Assembly: GCA_037833965.1 (NCBI GenBank) | Contig: AP031351.1 | Coordinates: forward strand, 11,420,501 to 11,484,500 | Source of the DNA: Marchantia polymorpha subsp. ruderalis | Lineage: Eukaryota; Streptophyta; Marchantiopsida; Marchantiales; Marchantiaceae | Length of the DNA: 64,000 nt | Direction of reading: 5' to 3' | Notes under the pieces: model-generated | What the model saw: only the letters and a program-made list of their open reading frames with translations | Told to the model about the DNA's origin: nothing | Databases searched by the model: none | Translations under genes and position numbers: made by a program | Part shown: in pieces, positions 39,201 to 50,177 of the stretch | Numbering within the stretch: position 1 is the first letter of the stretch | How the letters are laid out: each line of letters starts with the position of its first letter

Positions 39201-40870
39201 TGTTCTACTCTGTGAGTTACTTGTTCACATTATTGTTTCTTAATGAATTTATCAACCAAATCACAGATTTTTCAATAAAATAAATTTAAAAATTTAAAAG
39301 TACACAAGCCTACTAAATTGTTAATTATCCGTGAAACAAACAATAGAGTATCAGTGATACTCTATTGTTTGAGTGAAAACTGTATGTTTGTACAACTACA
39401 GTTGTACCACCATCAAGATTGTACACTCGAATCTTTGATGACAAAGCTTAGGTCTAGTTAATAACCGACATACAGAAGGTGCAAGTGAAAGAGTGGACAC
39501 ATGGGAATTAGATGCTTGAAAGATCCAAAACAGCACACTTATCACGGAGATGTCAGAATCCTAGCCAAGCCCAGGTTAATATTTCTTAAAACTCTACCAC
39601 CTGTAGATATTTAACCACAATCGTGCTTCTCTTTATCTAAACTAAATGATTTTTTTAAATATATAGTTTCGTATAATTATATATTTTGTATGTCATGAAT
39701 AAATATTCCTTGCAAATTCTTATAATAATTTGGGATGAAATTGTGAATCTAGCTTGAAGTAAAATAAGATAGGCGGATGACAAATTAGAGTCGTGAACAA
39801 GTATACTGAAGTAAACTCTTTACCAGAAACGCACAGCCATATGGGCAATATACTTACAGATTATGAAGAAAGCATTAAAAAAAGGAATAAGCACACAAAT
39901 TTGAGGAAGAAAAGAGATTTGTGAAAGAAAAAACTAAACAAAATGAAGATTGAACTACCAAATTCCCACGAAACTTATCGTTCACCTTTCCTAAAGCCCA
40001 TAAAATTTTATCCCAACAATTCGGACAAGCATACTTAGGACTGTACCGATATGTTACTGGAGTGACTGAAACATCCTCTTGGATCTTGATTTGTGAATAT
40101 TAAGATTGCGAAAATTTACCCATTTTCTAGTCTCAATAAGTCATAGTGTAATTGAATATTATAAATTAATATTATCAGTCTCAAATGAAAATACCTTCTA
40201 ACTGGATGTATATAATTTTGGAGTTGTTAACGTACGATATTTCAAAATATCGTACACAAAATTTCATTATTTGGAAAGAAGAAATATATAAAATATCAGT
40301 TATGTTATTGAATCAAAATTACTCAATAGCAAATTATTCAAATATTTTTATACATAAAAATATATATTAAAACTTATCTGGAACAAAAGTATAATAAATT
40401 TTATATATACACAAAAACTCTATCTAAATTGAAATGCAAGTATAAAGAGCCCTTCAAACAGATGATCATCGCAATGTCACTTCAAAATGAGTAATGCTGT
40501 AGTGTATATGACCCAGTAGCTTGATAAACAGTAAGAATGTCTACAACTTCAACGTACATTTATCAACTACACAAAGCAGATAATACTGGGAAAAATAACA
40601 TCCAAGTCAAGAAGCTACGCTTTTAAACTGACTGAAGTTCTAGAAGCTGGAGACTCAAGCTACTGAAGTTGTTGATAGTGAAGGATAAGTAGATAAATAA
40701 TATAGACAAGATTTTGCTTTCTGAATGTAATATCTGTCACATATTGTTCAGATTTGAAAGCTACTAGCCTTCCAAAAGCAAGCCATTCTGTAAGGTTCAA
40801 AAGCTACAAATCCAAGAGTATACTAAATTTAAATAGAACGATACCACAAGAATAATATTCTCCACAATAC
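36241..40870. other. Intergenic: small GC-rich patch, then AT-rich DNA
   Basis: Bases 36280-36700 are GC-richer, with an inverted repeat of GGACCGGACCGG and CCGGTCCGGT and a 115-codon plus frame (36343-36690) without recognised domain. From 36.7 to 40.87 kb the DNA is AT-rich and no gene was seen. A 35-base near-perfect palindrome lies at 39337-39371. Confidence 0.4.
39337..39371. repeat. Near-perfect 35-bp palindrome
   Basis: Arms 39337-39353 and 39355-39371 are exact 17-base reverse complements separated by one base (core ATAGAGTATCA-G-TGATACTCTAT). A second short inverted repeat, GTACAACT/AGTTGTAC, follows about 20 bases later. Confidence 0.9.
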
Positions 40871-40879
40871 ATGAGTGTG

Positions 40880-41915
40880 TGTAGGAAAAACCTGATGAAC
40901 GGTAGCTTACATTGGGGATCCATTCGGGTCTTCTCCATTTTGGAAATTTCATGTCCTCTAAAGCCATGAAGAATCATGTGCGATGTTCAATATCGTGTTA
41001 ATCTGCCATTTATTTTAGTAATCTTCCAATTACTCTTCCTCATCATTTGGAATGATGGCGGAGGTGTTGACAATCGTCTTGGAATAGCGTATTCTCTATA
41101 GGTATCAAGTAAGAAAGCATGAAACATTTTTTATAGATGTTATCATGTTCATACTATATAATAAGTCGTTGATTTATTTACTCACAAGAAAAGATTCAAG
41201 ACAAAGATAGTAAAGTTTGTCATTTGGTTGGTCAGTCTTCAAATTGCAGCGTAAAAGCCAGATTTATCTCAAACTAAGATGCTTAAATTTTGCCTTTAAG
41301 ATTTGTCTGCCGCTCTTGAGCTTTCACGTCTTTGTCGATCTTCAAAACTTTGGTTACAAGATGGAATTATTTTTTGCCAAACTCAAGTTCAAAGAATCAA
41401 ATCGTGGATGATTATCATAATTTGCAAAAAAAATAGTTTGATGGATGGACTTTTGAAATGTATTGTCTGCAACTTGAAGTAAATTTATCCAATTGTCTTG
41501 ATGTTAGTTGAAAAAACACCTTAAACATTGACATACTTCCAATACTTGATTCAATCGTTTAGTTTGTCCATCCGTCTAAGGATAATACGCTGATGATAGA
41601 TTGAAATTTATTTATAGAATCTTGAACAAAGATGGCTAGAGTTTGGATGAAAATTGTGTTGCACAATGAAAAAGTATAAGGTTGGAAAATCCATGAAATT
41701 TGTCCATATTTTACAAAAAAAGTAATGCCATCATTTTACATGTGATAGTATTAATGCAACAAAATGTACCATCTTTGTCAAGTGATCCGCTACAATAAAA
41801 ACTAAATCAAAAGATCTAAATTTTAGAAAATCCACAATGAAGTTCATGGCTATGAATCTACATGAAAATTTTGGAATTGGCAGCAGATGAAATAACATGT
41901 ATGATTGATGATAAT
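40880..41915 (-). mobile_element. Ty3/gypsy chromovirus relic: integrase core and chromodomain part
   Basis: The minus strand translates, with interruptions, through landmarks of a plant gypsy integrase: LLPIPKF, MNFIVDF, VADHLTKMVHF, then SSAY with TDGQT and RLNQVLE (about 41565-41600), DNWINLL, FANYDNHPRFD (about 41390), then FHAFLL, YREYAIPRRLSTPPPS (about 41060-41120) and a weak chromodomain-like end. In intact elements these are LPIPE, MDFIVDLP, VDRLTKMAHF, SSAYHPQTDGQTER, NYGYHPRFD and VFHVSLL. The frame has stops and shifts, so the copy is dead. It is broken at 41915 by the hAT insertion; its N-terminal zinc-finger part continues at 54217-54405. Confidence 0.85.
41908..41915. repeat. 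Left target-site duplication of the hAT element
   Basis: ATGATAAT, directly before the left terminus CAGGGTTTGACA. The identical 8-mer follows the right terminus at 54209-54216. Eight bases is the duplication length typical of hAT elements. Confidence 0.95.
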
Positions 41916-41969
41916 CAGGGTTTGACACGCATGGCTGAAAGCCACCGGGTCACCCTTGGAATACGACAC

Positions 41970-41998
41970 AAAAAGTCGGGGCTACGCCCCGACTTTTT
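41970..41998. repeat. Left subterminal hairpin of the hAT element
   Basis: Arms AAAAAGTCGGGGC (41970-41982) and GCCCCGACTTTTT (41986-41998) are perfect 13-base reverse complements with loop TAC. GGGTCACCC occurs on either side, at about 41947 and 42023. Such subterminal structures are where hAT transposases often bind; that role is inference. Confidence 0.85.
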
Positions 41999-42157
41999 GA
42001 CTTGAATATTTTCTATTCCTCGGGGTCACCCGGATTTGTCCAAAATAAAATTCCGGGGGTCTTCAAAAGTATTTTATACATGCTGGATTTTTTTTAGTAT
42101 TATCATAAATATTTGTGAGCAAATGAAATATGGATTTGAAAATCTCAAACTTTATTT

Positions 42158-45100
42158 TCAACTTGTGCCCATTCCCAACAACTCAAGGAATTCTTCACCC
42201 AGCTCAACACCACTAGGTTCCTCAACTACAATTGCTTGCACTGGTTCTTCATCATCTTCTGATGAATCAGCATCATAGAAAGCATGCTCATCTAGATTAT
42301 CGTCCTCAACATCTTGATTAAGGTCTACGCTGTCACCATCATCTGTGTTCTCATCATAATCAAGGGCATTCACAGCTTGGAATAATGATGGCAACTTGAA
42401 GTTCTGAGGCTTATGATGATACAGTTCCTCTAGTTGTAGATAATCAAAATTCTCCAAAGACTTCGCCAAAGTCTTGGTCCGAATGAGTGCATCAATTGTT
42501 TTGATACGCAGCCTATTTCTAAGCTTGGTTTTAATACTATTGTGCAAAGAAAAACCTCGTTCGGCAATGGCACTATTGAGGGGGATGACTAGACAAAGAT
42601 ACACAAATTTAAGCATGTAGCCTAGCCCCAGCCCATGCTCATCATGAATGTTCCTCCAGACGAGAAAAAACTCTGCATGCGGATCCTTGGCTGCTAACCA
42701 CAACAGGTGCTTCATCTTCGAAAACTCTTTGTTGACCTGAGACAATACGGACGCATCAATTGGGAACAGCTGCTCTCTCTTTGTCCTGTTGCAAAAATGG
42801 CTCAACAGAATTTTGTAATCTGAGACACCAAATTTATCAAGCTCTGACTGCTTTAGGCTTCTATAAAATGTAGGATCAAAAATTTCGAAGGCACTAAGCA
42901 CATCTCCATCGGGAAAGCGTTCTAAAAGGTTTGCCTCAATTTCCTCCACCAACACCTTGATGAACACATGAACGTGTTCCACACTGAAACCAGGATGACC
43001 TATCAAAGGAATCCTACAGCTCTCATTGACCTGCCAAATTAGACCCTTTGTGGTCCCATTCTCTTGAACAGATTTTAAAAACTATTTCAATTTATCACCA
43101 CCAACCCGATCCTCAGAGCCACATATATCCCTCAGAGCAAATAAACACACCTCAAGTCGACCAGGAATTTTATGAGGTAGGTTGTTGTCTTGCTCAAAAT
43201 ATTTTCTAAACTCCTCTAAGGGTTTCAATACATCAGCAACACTATGCAGTAGGCAGATGAAAGTGACATCAGTGACAGACTTAAGTAAATCTGCAACTTT
43301 CTCCCAACCCTTCTTGCCTGACTTTCTCTTCAAGAACAAAATCAGCGTTGCTAAATTCTCTTGTAATGCTGCCACGCACTGAGCTTTGGAAAACCACCTA
43401 GTGGCATTGAATAATGGAAATTGTAGTTTGGATACACCTCGCCTCCTAGCAAAGCGTGTCCATTGCATTTGACGAGATCCTGATTTGCTGAACAGATTAT
43501 GCACCGCCTTCAGAACAATGTCCAACTCTTGAAGATCTTCCATTTCCTTGGCTGTGTCTCCAAGGGCAAGGGCAGTCTTATGCGCTGCGCAATGGACACT
43601 CAAAAGATAACCCACAGTTTTTCGCAACTTTGCGCCCAACCCATTGTATCTACCAATTAGTGTGGAGTCACCGTCAGTACAAATAGCCGCCATCTTTGAT
43701 ATTGGGATATCAAAGACATTTAACACCGCACATAGCATCTGACACATCCCTTCGGCTGATTTATCACCCAAACTAACGGCGCACAAGAACTTTGATCGTG
43801 GCATACAAATATCACCATCCCAGTACCTATTTTATACAATTACCAACACAACATGGTTAATGATTCATCAATATTGCCAACTACATTTTAACACAATTTT
43901 CTGCAATATTTCTTTGAATGAAGAGAGATCACCTGAGAAATATCAAACAGTGATCCTCGTTGCCGATGTCGTTAGAATTGTCTAGTAAGACAGAATAGAA
44001 AGAACTAGAAGCTACCCTAGCCAACTGTGATGCTAGAAGGCTTTCACTGATCACCGAAAGGAATGACCAAAAGTAACGCTTCTGGGTGGGCATTTGAAAT
44101 TTTCAAACTATTTGAAATTTTGAAATGGGCAAATTTTCTAAGACAACCAGAAGCGTTAGAGAAAACGCTGTGTGCAAAAATTTATTTGTTGCCGCTTGTG
44201 AATGAGACACAGCTATTGCTCTGCTCTTCTTAAACCCTTGCCGTTGCTTTACTTTTGACGCAGCTGCCTTATGCTTTATCGATGAAGCATGATCGCTTAC
44301 ATAGCCTACATAAAAAACATTAGATCATATTCATATAAAAATTCATACATTATAATATTTATTGCAAAAAGCAAATATGAGAAGATTTGAAAAAATATAT
44401 ATACTCACTTGCATCTTTGCAAACAGCGCCGGTCTTGGAAGCAAAGTTATTTGCGGCTTGTGATTCTGTGCATATAAAGCAGCTTATGAGGGGATGTCCA
44501 TCTTCTTTCCTGCCTATCAATGTAGCCCACTCATATTTGTCCATCCAACTTTGCACTGTCAAATCAGAGGCAGCATACTTCTTCTTCTTATTGAAAGTTG
44601 ATGTTGTGGTCTGCTCGCTTGGTTTGTGGTCTGCAAATAGAGTCAAGACTATGTTAATATATGGTTGGTAAAAAAAATAACTATGTTGCTAGAAAAACAA
44701 CTACCAACAGTATTTTCTTACCAGTTGCAGCATAAATTTTGATAGCTGCATCTGCAACGCTGCAATCAAAACACAACTGGGTTTGGCCAAGGTCAAGTTG
44801 CAATTGATTGGTGATATTTTCAACAGCACAAAGATGATGCACTCTCCCAACTGTACATCTCGCACATTGCCGAACGGGTAACTCAGGAACTTGACATCCG
44901 TTAGAAGCTCGAGCCCAACTGCAAATAAGATGGCTACTGGTTGAAGCACCATCTGTGCTAGGCTTTGCAGATGCACTATCACCCGCAACAAGCAACAAGA
45001 TAACATTCAATTCAACATTCATAAAAGTATTATATATAACAAAATTCAATTGAACAAGTCAAATTTCAACTACAGTCTACTACCTTGCACAAAGTTAGGC

Positions 45101-45294
45101 TGCTGTGTAGGTTTTGTCAACCCCAAACTTTGTGTCAACCGCTGCTGTACGCCAACAAACTTGCTACGTTTCTTTGGTTGTTGTTGTATCAAACTCGATT
45201 GTTGTGGAGATATTGCTTTTCGAACAACGGCGGTAGACATCTGCAAGGAGGAGTTATCGATCGCTCGCCATGAAGGATTGGTTGTTTCATCCAT
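42158..45294 (-). pseudogene. hAT transposase, BED zinc finger (ZNF862-like), two in-frame stops
   Basis: Reconstructed exons: 45294-45084, 44952-44722, 44630-44409, 44305-43933, 43826-42158. Phases fit at every junction, for about 901 codons; the exon 2 acceptor (44953/44952) is the least certain. Exon 1 starts at ATG with MDETTNPSWRAID. Exon 3 has a BED/TTF-type finger (KYEW...C-x2-C). Exon 4 ends in the first catalytic region, LLDNSNDIGNEDHC; exon 5 has the second, ICTDGDSTLIGRYNG, then the hAT FNATRW block and a C-terminal dimerisation domain with IAERGFSLHNSIKTKLRNRL. Two codons are stops: TGA at 44105-44103 and TAG at 43084-43082. No frameshifts were found, so decay is slight. It supplies the probable source of mobility for the 12.3-kb element or its relatives. 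Confidence 0.88.
44074..44158. repeat. 12-bp inverted repeat inside transposase exon 4
   Basis: TAACGCTTCTGG (44074-44085) and CCAGAAGCGTTA (44147-44158) are exact reverse complements around 61 bases that hold two direct TTTGAAATTT words. The in-frame TGA (44103-44105) lies in this loop. The flanking amino-acid sequence still fits the transposase family, so this may be drift rather than a small insertion. Confidence 0.7.
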
Positions 45295-45619
45295 ATTGTC
45301 AACTGTATGAAAACTGCCTGCACACTAAGCAATCTGGACACAAATAGACCCATCGTAAAGGACTATAAATTTATAGCCAAAGATGATCAAGAAGAGATAA
45401 AACTTGGAAGCACCAAAGAGACTCACCAAAGAATACTAACAAACCAGTGATTTCAACATTCTAAAATGCAAGATTTCAAATCAAAGTACTAATGAAACGA
45501 AACAAATTTTTTCAAAATCATTGATAAACCTGACGCACTAATAATAGACGTAAAAAAATTTGAGGAAAAAAACCAGCCTCATTCGAGAAGAAAATGAGCA
45601 CATGTAAAAGATTTTCTAC
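45295..45619. other. Spacer between DCP1 fragment and transposase
   Basis: AT-rich, no coding signal seen. It may hold the transposase promoter or the intron of a fused DCP1-transposase transcript. Confidence 0.35.
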
Positions 45620-46634
45620 CGAATGCTATTTGTTGAGGTGGGGTTGAAGGCTCCAAAGGCCTATCTACAAGAGCAGCAGTAGGAATTGCTTCGAGTCCTT
45701 GAAACTCAGAACTGCATGACAAATGTCAAAACGAATAAACCTTAATTAAGTTAAACCAGAACTCCTCTCTTGTCAGTAGTAGTATACTATATACTATACT
45801 TCTAGCCTATACACTATTCTCGGGCATATTCCTGCATAAATCTATCTTCAAAAATACAAAGGTTCGTGAACGAATATTACTTGGCACACATATAAGAGAA
45901 GCATCCAAGATCCAGATCTACATAGCTCGGAGCACATCACTGCCATATCAAGCCAAAATATCAATTTAGAAATCAACATGTACTACAAAAATCAATGCCT
46001 ACCACGTTGAATGCTTGTTAAGAAAGTTGCGATAGAAAATAACCGCGCGAAAAGCATATAATTTAGGCTTCGGCGGTATTTTTGAGAAGGTATTTAGGAT
46101 CCTACACAAGAAGTGCATAACATTAATCAGCATAGCATTCAAAGTCTTGAACAAGACATCCCCATAGAAGACACTGCAGTCAACAAAGATTTTCTTTGTC
46201 GTCAGGCGGACATTTGCATTGATTAGTATACTTCGACTTATGACTGTAAACATGACCGCACCATTTGTGTGAAGGTGGATGAGCATAAGAAGTAGAGAAA
46301 TGACACATAGAGAAGAGCTTTGCAACTTCTTCACACTACCTTGAGTTGTAAAACCAGATGCCATTCACTTCTTGGGTGACATTCCGGTAGGGCAAATATG
46401 GAACTTGCACTTCGTACTCAAAGTCACCAAGAAAATCTTCAACAAGATTTTCTGCTAGCAGCATACAAAACATCAGTGGACAAGTGGCGAATGGCTATGC
46501 ATAGTTGAACATGTCAGCTATAATTTCATATGTATGAAACGGCAAGGAAGTTACCTGGAAGGGATCTGGAATTAAAAATAAAAAAACCTTTGATATTCAA
46601 AGCACCTTTGACGTTCCAACGGTTCCAACATGCC
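45620..46634 (-). pseudogene. DCP1: Captured fragment of mRNA-decapping protein DCP1, introns retained
   Basis: Four exon-like pieces in DCP1 order: 46634-46555 (WNVKGALNIKGFFIFN, matching the WSRKDVEGSLFVVKR strand), 46451 to about 46307 (ENLVEDFLGDFEYEVQVPYL then YRN, NGIWFYNSR, CEEVAKLFS), 46101 to about 46060 (RILNTFSKIPPKPK) and 45711-45620 (SEFQGLEAIPTAALVDRPLE). These follow plant DCP1 closely, for example NLLGDFEYEVQ, QEVNGIWFYN and SEFEELEA. DCP1 is the EVH1-domain activator of the decapping enzyme DCP2 in P-bodies. The piece lacks the N-terminal helices, the NRRNTD exon and the C-terminal trimerisation region. A TAG at 46338-46336 replaces the Glu of the NxRECEE block and the next donor is damaged. 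Retained introns mean capture as genomic DNA, not as mRNA. It is on the transposase strand, just upstream, so a fused transcript is possible. Confidence 0.88.
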
Positions 46635-46895
46635 CTGTCAACACAAAGAAAATGTTATCAAAAATTGATATAAAAAACTGTAATAACCCACCAAAGGCTA
46701 AAACTGCAGTATGGTGGTAAAAAGATCAAACCCACAGGGACAGAGGCAACACACAGAGTAAAAAGTGTCATGTTTAGCAGACTTTTGTAGAGTTTGAATT
46801 CTAGGCGACTGTCACTCCCAGAAATACTGCAGTGCTCGACTCGGAGGCTCGACTCGGAGGATGCTCGGAGGATGCACAGTACAGCTTAGTCACTC

Positions 46896-46916
46896 AACAC
46901 ACACACACACACACAC
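46896..46916. repeat. (AC)n microsatellite
   Basis: About ten AC units in the 3' tail of the copy 1 unit. Confidence 0.9.
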
Positions 46917-47621
46917 GCCTAAAATTGGCAAAAGCACAACTCGGAGGTCGGTCAGGACCTCCGCTTCGGATTTCAGGAGGAAAGTGTCTCAAAAGTTCAC
47001 TCAGAGGTTCTGCAGGTAGTGATTCCCACTCCGGCTTTTACTGCCCTTCCGCCAGGAACTAGCGTAGGGTACCCGGACTGGACTTCCCACTTCGGAACGA
47101 AGCCTCTTCATACGCCGTGGACGTCACCCTCGACTCTCACACCAAACGCAGGGAGTGCAGGCCTGACTGAGAACTTAACTGAGACATGATCCAGTAACAC
47201 ACACACAACCTGAATTGCAAACCAAGGCTTACACGAAGTAATAAAACTTCACATTGGCATTCAGGGGAAACTTCCCGTAGGAGTACAATCAGGATATGTC
47301 ACTCGAAGGAGTAAGGGGGAACTGTTCAAGTCTCTAACTCGCAGCCGGCTCTGAGCATCAGAAATCACCCGCAGGTGCAGATCCGCACTACTCAAGTCTC
47401 TAACCGGGTACTAGCTCTGAACATTCAGCCGAAGGCCTTCAACTACAACATACGGTAACTTCGCTATGCTGCAGCTTCTCTACGTGGTGCCAGGACCAAA
47501 ATGCACAAACACGCCAAGAAAGTGAGTTCCTGATCTGCACTTCCGAAACTGGAAGAGTCCCAAGGCAAAACGCCTTGATCTACTTTATACCCTCAAAGGT
47601 CCTAACTAACACTACGCTATG

Positions 47622-50177
47622 CTATCTACTCCTCGCAACATCTGCGCGAAACCAAAGTATACTACTGCACTCGGCGGATCCGGTGCTGCGCCTCCTGCGC
47701 GCCGGACTGCTCCGCTCGCTGTCTCTACCTTGCCAGTCTTCCGACCGGCTGCGCAACCCCAGGCGTCGGAGGGCTGCAGTGACTTCCGACTCTAAGTGCG
47801 CCATAGTGTCGCGCGCACCCGACAAGAAGGTTTCTAATTTCCTCGCTACTCGCCGCCGACTCCGACTGTCACCCTCCGTCAATGCCGCCGCCCGAAGCTC
47901 GAACTCCCTGAGTGTGATCCTCTCTTGAGCTGCCACCTCCCAATGGGCGTATCCCTTTAGGCAGTGAGTCACCCGCGTCGCCAACTCTTCTCGCGCCCTG
48001 CAGCTGCTTTCTACCTCCGCCAGCTGCATTTCTGCTTCCGCACGCTGCGCCCTCAAATCCGAGCACTCGGATTGCAAGTTGCGCAACAACTCCTCATCCT
48101 CCTTGCGGGCTCTTTGACTTTCTTCCAAGGCGCGCGTTTGGCGCGCAAGCTCTGCTGCTAGGATGCGGTTTTGTCTCCGCTCTTCCTGCAATTCTGACTC
48201 GATCTTTGCCCGTATTAGCTCGGCCTCCGCCTGGCTTTTCGTCGCCGCATCCTCCCTTTGCTGCTGCAAGGCTTGGTATAGCTTCTGTGTGACCGCCAGG
48301 TGTTGTCGGAGGGCGGTGTTCCTTTCCACATATACTTGGCACCTAGAGGCCCAAGTGGCCACCTTGCTCCTCGTCCTTCGCTTGATAGTCTCCACATAAG
48401 ACTGCGGTTTTCCAGTACCCGAGTACTTGGATGTCTTGCGATCCAGATATCGCAGGAGAGGGACTATCTGCTCGCACAACACCCCTGTTGGCGTTTTCTG
48501 CACAGAATCCGCTTCCTGCTCTTCCGAGCTCGTCTCATCCTCAGTTTCGAGGATTTCAGTCGCCACTGAATCCCTTGGCGACTCCCTGGAACTGTGGCGC
48601 GCAGCAGCTTCCGCTGCGACTGCTGCTCCACTGCCTGCTAAAATATCCAGGGCAGTGGGGGATCCCACTGCTTGAGCCCCTGTTCCGGCTCGATCTTCGG
48701 TTTCCGAAGGGGTCGACGCCGCAGTGACTCTTGTCACCTTTGCACCGCCCGCTTCTGCTGCCTGCCCTTCCGGCGCAATCTGCGCGGAAGGTGTCTTCGC
48801 TGAAGGTGCGTCCGCCGAAGGCGTCCGCACACTGGTCGCCGGCCCTGTCCGTCTCGTAGTCGGCGAATCCGGCCGACTCTCTGTTGACCGACTCGCAGTC
48901 GGCCGACTAGCAGTTGTCCGACTGGGAGTCGGATACACCCTGCGTGTCTTTACTCCACTTGGCCTGCTTGCTGGCGGCGTTTTCCCAGAAGTGCCTTCCG
49001 CCGAAGACGACTTTCTGAGGGTTGTTGGCTCGTCAGCCAAACTCTCTTCTGCTTCTGGCCGGCTGTCCGGTTCAACGCGCCGCTCAGTTGGCCTTCCTTC
49101 CGCTTGTCGACCTTCAGTCGCCCGACTCGTAGTCGGCCGACTGTCAGTCCGTCCATCTCCTTTCGAAGGCATTGGTGCCTTCTGCGCAGAGGTATTTGTC
49201 GACTTCCCTAGAATCTGCGCGATTATCTCCTCCTGCGTGGGATTCCGCCGGACCGGAGTACGCCCGGTCTCCTCAGTACTAGTTGGCATTTTGCGTGCCC
49301 TCTGTTTTGGTCGACTGTGAGGCTCGTGGGTGGGCCGACCACGAGTCGGCGCAGCTGGCACTTCCGGCTGCCTGTCCTCAGGTCTCTCATCCCACTTCCG
49401 CTTTCGCGGAATGCGCTCACTTCGACGTTCTTCTGCTGCTCTTGCTGGGGCCGGAGCCGGAGGCGGACTGGCAGGTTCCTCGTCCGGATCCGTGTCTACT
49501 TCGGCCTCCCGTGAGTATCTACCTGGATAGCTCCGTGTCAGCAGCGGAAACCGTGTCCGCTCTGAATTTGTCAAACATCCCATCGCCCGATAAAACACAA
49601 TCAAGTAAGGCGAAAGATGATTGAGGGTTCCTCCTTTCTCTTCTTGCGCATGTTGGCGCGTTACCTTCCACAGGAGTCGTGCCCAATGCACTGGAGCTCC
49701 TGACAACACTAGCTCCACAAATTCTACCTGCCAACCATGCATGTAAGCGGTCTTGGTCGGCTGCAATATCTGCAGCAATGCAGTCGCGACATTTCTCCGC
49801 AATCGATCTTTGTAATCCCGTGTCCGGAAACCGTTCTTGGGATGCCTGGCAACTTTGAAGAGCTCATTGTAGGAGATTTCTTCCTCCTGGGACACCTTCA
49901 CGCTATCGGCCTCGAAGAGGAGATCCCCTTCCTCGCCGGCACACCTGCCCAACACCTGCGCCCAGTCACAAATGTCCCATCTTTCTGGATGTGGACGGAA
50001 TCCGCGTGAGGGCTTGTGTCTCTCCTGCAGATACTCGCGCACCATCTCCGGACATGTCCAGTTCCACCCCCACAGGAGGAAATCGAGCTTCAGCCCCAGC
50101 AGCACATCTTGAAATGCGCGTAGACCGATCTGCGGCACCCTGAGGGGAGACACTCGCAGCTGGGGAACCTTCGACAT
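47622..50177 (-). CDS. Uncharacterised liverwort-type repeat protein with coiled coil
   Basis: One uninterrupted frame. The open frame reaches 50465, but I favour the ATG at 50177 (MSKVPQLRVSPLRVP, 851 residues) because a splice acceptor TGTGCAG lies just before it and the preceding 96 codons look like leader. From that start: residues 1-210 form a globular Trp-rich domain (FLLWGWNW, KNGFRTRDY, MHGWQVEFVEL, LSPYLIVFYRAMG); about 215-560 are low-complexity Pro/Thr/Ser/Arg-rich; about 577-608 hold the family block YLDRK...QSYVETIKRRTRSKVAT; about 615-770 are a long coiled coil (many E, Q, R, L heptads); the tail is Arg/Ser-rich. Function is unknown. I recognise the family only as a Marchantia multi-copy group. 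No RT, integrase or nuclease motif is visible. The intact 850-codon frame inside a decaying hAT suggests recent arrival or constraint. Confidence 0.75.
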   Translation of the reverse strand: MSKVPQLRVSPLRVPQIGLRAFQDVLLGLKLDFLLWGWNWTCPEMVREYLQERHKPSRGFRPHPERWDICDWAQVLGRCAGEEGDLLFEADSVKVSQEEEISYNELFKVARHPKNGFRTRDYKDRLRRNVATALLQILQPTKTAYMHGWQVEFVELVLSGAPVHWARLLWKVTRQHAQEEKGGTLNHLSPYLIVFYRAMGCLTNSERTRFPLLTRSYPGRYSREAEVDTDPDEEPASPPPAPAPARAAEERRSERIPRKRKWDERPEDRQPEVPAAPTRGRPTHEPHSRPKQRARKMPTSTEETGRTPVRRNPTQEEIIAQILGKSTNTSAQKAPMPSKGDGRTDSRPTTSRATEGRQAEGRPTERRVEPDSRPEAEESLADEPTTLRKSSSAEGTSGKTPPASRPSGVKTRRVYPTPSRTTASRPTASRSTESRPDSPTTRRTGPATSVRTPSADAPSAKTPSAQIAPEGQAAEAGGAKVTRVTAASTPSETEDRAGTGAQAVGSPTALDILAGSGAAVAAEAAARHSSRESPRDSVATEILETEDETSSEEQEADSVQKTPTGVLCEQIVPLLRYLDRKTSKYSGTGKPQSYVETIKRRTRSKVATWASRCQVYVERNTALRQHLAVTQKLYQALQQQREDAATKSQAEAELIRAKIESELQEERRQNRILAAELARQTRALEESQRARKEDEELLRNLQSECSDLRAQRAEAEMQLAEVESSCRAREELATRVTHCLKGYAHWEVAAQERITLREFELRAAALTEGDSRSRRRVARKLETFLSGARDTMAHLESEVTAALRRLGLRSRSEDWQGRDSERSSPARRRRSTGSAECSSILWFRADVARSR

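Noticed and set aside
48724-49320. 198-codon plus-strand frame opposite the YLDRK frame
   Set aside because: It is a mirror of the low-complexity linker of the intact minus-strand frame.
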